A stretch of DNA of 24,675 nt. Source: a virus. Shown here in pieces: positions 22,345 to 24,675 of the stretch (positions are counted from its first letter, which is position 1; the number at the start of each line of letters is the position of its first letter). The translations under genes and the position numbers were made by a program. A model generated the notes under the pieces. That model searched no databases. It was not told the origin of the DNA and saw nothing but the letters and a program-made list of their open reading frames with translations. The DNA lies in IMG/VR virus record IMGVR_UViG_3300043395_004258, positions 1 through 24,675 of that record; one strand, 5' to 3'.

Positions 22345-22752
22345 TTAAAGATTATTATATATCTTTTCTAATATTTCTTTTGCTTGATTTACATTAGATA
22401 TGTATCCCATTTCTTTAGTTAATTTAAAATGATTCATACCAAAATCAGAACTGTTTTTATGTTTTTGTTTTTGTTTAATAAATTTTTGATGTATTGAAAT
22501 AATTTCTACGTCATTATTTTCTGTCATTGTTATGATACTATCCATATCTATTACAAAAATATCATCTGTAGTTGTCTTCATCCATGGTTCTACTTTATAA
22601 GCAAATCCATATTTAGTTCTAATTTCTGCTATTATAATTGGTTCTGATATTATTAATATAGTTTTATTTTTTTCTTCTGATGCAAACACTCTTCCAAATA
22701 TTTCTTCTCCACTTACTAATTTAATGCTAGCATAAAAGTCTTCTTCCATCAT
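22345..22752 (-). CDS. Beta-rich protein of unknown function (possible Sm-like fold)
   Basis: 135 residues. The order IKLVSGEEIFGRVFASEE, ILIISEPIIIAEI, YGFAYKVEPWMK, then IFVIDMDSIITMTENN and a helical tail matches a small protein type common in cyanophages, and has the same plan as the 98-residue gene at 11419-11715. The strand pattern suggests a small barrel of Sm type, but I have no firm family. A C-terminal extension (about 95-135) is helical and Lys-rich. Its ATG overlaps the uvsW stop (TAATG), so it is translationally coupled to uvsW. No terminator is obvious after it, and the opposing promoter at 22275-22303 reads into its end. Confidence 0.78.
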   Translation of the reverse strand: MMEEDFYASIKLVSGEEIFGRVFASEEKNKTILIISEPIIIAEIRTKYGFAYKVEPWMKTTTDDIFVIDMDSIITMTENNDVEIISIHQKFIKQKQKHKNSSDFGMNHFKLTKEMGYISNVNQAKEILEKIYNNL

Positions 22753-24224
22753 TAATTTAAATTTATTGGTATAATTTGATAATTAAATTCTTCTTCATTG
22801 TAGAGTTTTACACGTTCAATAAAATGATTTAAAGTATAATTTTTTTTATTATTATATGTACAATCATCAGAAATATCATATAATGTAGCTTTGTCCTTAT
22901 TACTTCCTTTTCTTAATACTCTCCCTATGCTCTGTAAATTTCTAATTTTAGATTTACTTGGAGATGCAAATATTATATTGTGTAGATTACGAATTGATAT
23001 TCCTGTACTGAATACTCCATAACTTGCAACTATGATCGCATTATTTTCTCTTTCTGTAATTTCTCTAACTTTTTCTCTATCATTTACGTCTACTCCACCA
23101 TGGACAAAAAATATTTTTCTATTGTTTTCACTGTGACTATTTATTAGCTCATATAATGGTTGACCATGACTTTCTACTCTTGCGAACAATATTAATGTAT
23201 TTCCTTTTAAATCTAAAGAAAGATTTTTAATAAAATTATTTCTTCTTTCATTTGCAATTAAATATTGAATTTCATCTTCATATTGATTGAATTTTTGTGG
23301 ATTATGTTTTAAGATTAAACAGTGTATATCAAGTTGAGATGCTCTTCCTTTTTCTATCATCTCTTTTGTATTGATTGTTTTATATGTTGGTCCAAATAAT
23401 CCAGAAATGACCCACTCATGAGTCTGAGAATCCTTTCCTCCATTAGATAAAGTCCCAGTAAATCCAAATCTATATTTGGCATGATGACATTTTTTCATAA
23501 TATCAATTAAAGATTTTGATTTCGCTTGGTGACTTTCATCAACAATTACACAATCAAAATTTTCAAAGAATGATTTTTCCATTTTAAATATTGACTGCCA
23601 AGTAGATAAAGTTACCGGTAGATCAGTCATTTTTTCTCTACCAGAATAAATCATATGACAATACTTTTCGGAATTCCATCCATACTCATCAAAGTCTTTT
23701 GACATTTGATGTATTAGAGATGTAGTGGGAAATATAATTAATATTTTTTTTCCTTTATTAACATAGTATCTCGCAATAGAATATATTATTAAAGATTTTC
23801 CAGAAGCAGTTGGCGATATTATTGTTTTTCTATTGTATCGTAGACATTCGTAAACAGCATTGATTTGGTAATCATACGGTTGATATGAACATATAGAATT
23901 CATATATCCTTGAACTCCATCTAATGATATTTCCTCATTAATTTCAAATGGCAATCCATAATACTTATTGTATTTGAATTCATAAGTATATCCATATAAT
24001 TTTATTTTAGCTATGACCTTATCTAATAATCCAGCATATATTTCTCCAGTAGAAACAGACAATAAATGTATTGTTCCATCCCAACCTGTTTTTCTGAATT
24101 GAGGCATAAATTTTGCACTATCAACCTCAAATGTAAAATGAGGTTGAAGTTCATATAAAATATGTGGGTCACACTCCAACTTTATATAAACTTCATTTTT
24201 TTTAGAAATCTTTACGTCAGCCAT
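22752..24224 (-). CDS. uvsW: Recombination DNA helicase UvsW
   Basis: 490 residues (T4: 503), superfamily 2. The N-terminal about 100 residues are the UvsW-specific DNA-binding domain. Helicase motifs follow: Q-like YDYQINAV (117-124), Walker A SPTASGKS (137-144), FPTTSLIHQM, DESH (229-232), TGT (256-258) and QSIGRVLRKG near 440. UvsW remodels branched DNA and unwinds R-loops, helping the switch from origin-initiated to recombination-dependent replication. It overlaps uvsY by 8 bases, and its stop overlaps the next start (TAATG). No late-type promoter is visible just upstream. Confidence 0.94.
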   Translation of the reverse strand: MADVKISKKNEVYIKLECDPHILYELQPHFTFEVDSAKFMPQFRKTGWDGTIHLLSVSTGEIYAGLLDKVIAKIKLYGYTYEFKYNKYYGLPFEINEEISLDGVQGYMNSICSYQPYDYQINAVYECLRYNRKTIISPTASGKSLIIYSIARYYVNKGKKILIIFPTTSLIHQMSKDFDEYGWNSEKYCHMIYSGREKMTDLPVTLSTWQSIFKMEKSFFENFDCVIVDESHQAKSKSLIDIMKKCHHAKYRFGFTGTLSNGGKDSQTHEWVISGLFGPTYKTINTKEMIEKGRASQLDIHCLILKHNPQKFNQYEDEIQYLIANERRNNFIKNLSLDLKGNTLILFARVESHGQPLYELINSHSENNRKIFFVHGGVDVNDREKVREITERENNAIIVASYGVFSTGISIRNLHNIIFASPSKSKIRNLQSIGRVLRKGSNKDKATLYDISDDCTYNNKKNYTLNHFIERVKLYNEEEFNYQIIPINLN

Positions 24225-24645
24225 AACCAGATATGTATTTTTGATACTCGATGGAATTTTTTATTTGATATGTCCTACTATGAATCATTTTTAATATATC
24301 ACTCAAATAATTTAACATTGAGTCATAGTATTCAAGTTTTAATGCTATATTGGATATATCATCATCTGCATTCATACATGCTTGTAAATGATCTTTATCT
24401 CTTATTTTTTTCTGATATGATTCTTTATATTCTTCTGGATCTGCTTTTCCAGTATAATATTCGTATTTTTTAAGTTTTATTTTATTTTTTTGTTCTATGG
24501 TCTTTTTTTTCAGTAAGAGTATATTATTAAAAATCTCATAGTATTTGGAATGTAATTGTGGAATTTTTAATGATTCTAAATGTAAATTATCTGGATCTAT
24601 AATAGAATCTTCTTTCCACATTAATTGTAAATCATTGATATTCAT
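24217..24645 (-). CDS. uvsY: UvsY recombination mediator
   Basis: 142 residues (T4: 137). It starts MNINDLQLMWKEDSIIDPDN, and IPQLHSKYYEIFNN is a strong UvsY hallmark; the rest is helical with Lys-rich stretches. UvsY loads UvsX onto single-stranded DNA covered by gp32. It is the first gene in the window by transcription order and is followed by uvsW with an 8-base overlap. AAAGGA lies about 12 bases before the ATG, rather far for a ribosome site. The remaining 30 bases to the window edge hold only the leader and perhaps the tail of a preceding gene. Confidence 0.92.
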   Translation of the reverse strand: MNINDLQLMWKEDSIIDPDNLHLESLKIPQLHSKYYEIFNNILLLKKKTIEQKNKIKLKKYEYYTGKADPEEYKESYQKKIRDKDHLQACMNADDDISNIALKLEYYDSMLNYLSDILKMIHSRTYQIKNSIEYQKYISGYG

Positions 24646-24675
24646 AAAGAGGATTTCCTTTGTTGTCAGTTATTT

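Noticed and set aside
22318-22371. Short plus-strand frame (17 codons) after the antisense promoter
   Set aside because: No ribosome site, Ile/Leu/Lys composition expected by chance in AT-rich DNA, and it runs into a minus-strand gene.
1-24675. CRISPR array, tRNA genes, insertion sequences or integration sites
   Set aside because: No regularly spaced direct repeats, cloverleaf patterns, transposase frames or attachment-type duplications were found by reading; a tRNA scan could still be run to confirm.

Overview
The window is a stretch of an AT-rich, T4-like myovirus genome. Every convincing gene is on the minus strand, so genes are read from right to left, and they follow the conserved T4-type replication, recombination and transcription order. 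The mix of hsp20, a cobS-type MoxR ATPase, mazG, a DUF3110-like gene (a family known mainly from cyanobacteria) and a DUF3008-like tail domain points to a marine cyanophage (Prochlorococcus/Synechococcus). The low GC would also fit a pelagiphage, and no photosynthesis gene is present to settle the host.

Layout in transcription order. Positions 24645-22345 hold uvsY, uvsW and a small beta-rich protein. A divergent promoter region follows (22205-22344). Positions 22204-18758 hold late sigma factor gp55, gp47, a DUF3110-like gene and gp46. The gp46 frame is broken near 19761-19764. Next come a metallopeptidase/VWA protein and its MoxR-type ATPase partner (18677-15348), then a DUF3310-like gene, clamp gp45, clamp loader gp44/gp62 and regA (15309-12352). 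Hsp20 stands alone between terminators (12246-11815). After it come a small protein and DNA polymerase gp43 (11715-8918), the split uvsX locus (8887-6388), helicase gp41, mazG and a small gene (6401-4433). A strong terminator and a consensus late promoter at 4399-4428 mark the switch to the late gene block (4374-1). That block holds disordered, basic proteins and a nucleotidyltransferase whose N-termini resemble capsid-targeting leaders.

The standout system is at 6388-8917. UvsX (the RecA homologue) is cut inside its P-loop, between the Lys and Thr of GESSTGK/T, by a split intein. The N-intein is only 27 residues and the C-intein about 131, an atypical split point. A free-standing GIY-YIG-like homing endonuclease gene with tandem DNA-binding-type repeats sits between the halves. 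The endonuclease has its own TATAAATA late promoter. That promoter lies in the loop of a predicted hairpin whose arms pair around the start codon, so read-through RNA would hide the start codon and late RNA would expose it. This parallels the known regulation of T4 I-TevI.

Regulatory sites are unusually readable. NATAAATA late promoters sit before the late genes and the endonuclease. TATAAT boxes, some with good -35 boxes and one matching the sigma70 consensus at all 12 positions, sit before the other transcription units, often next to rho-independent terminators. A near-consensus promoter on the otherwise empty plus strand at 22275-22303 points antisense into the uvsW operon. No tRNA, rRNA, CRISPR array or insertion sequence was seen, and no stretch over 300 bases lacks a gene.
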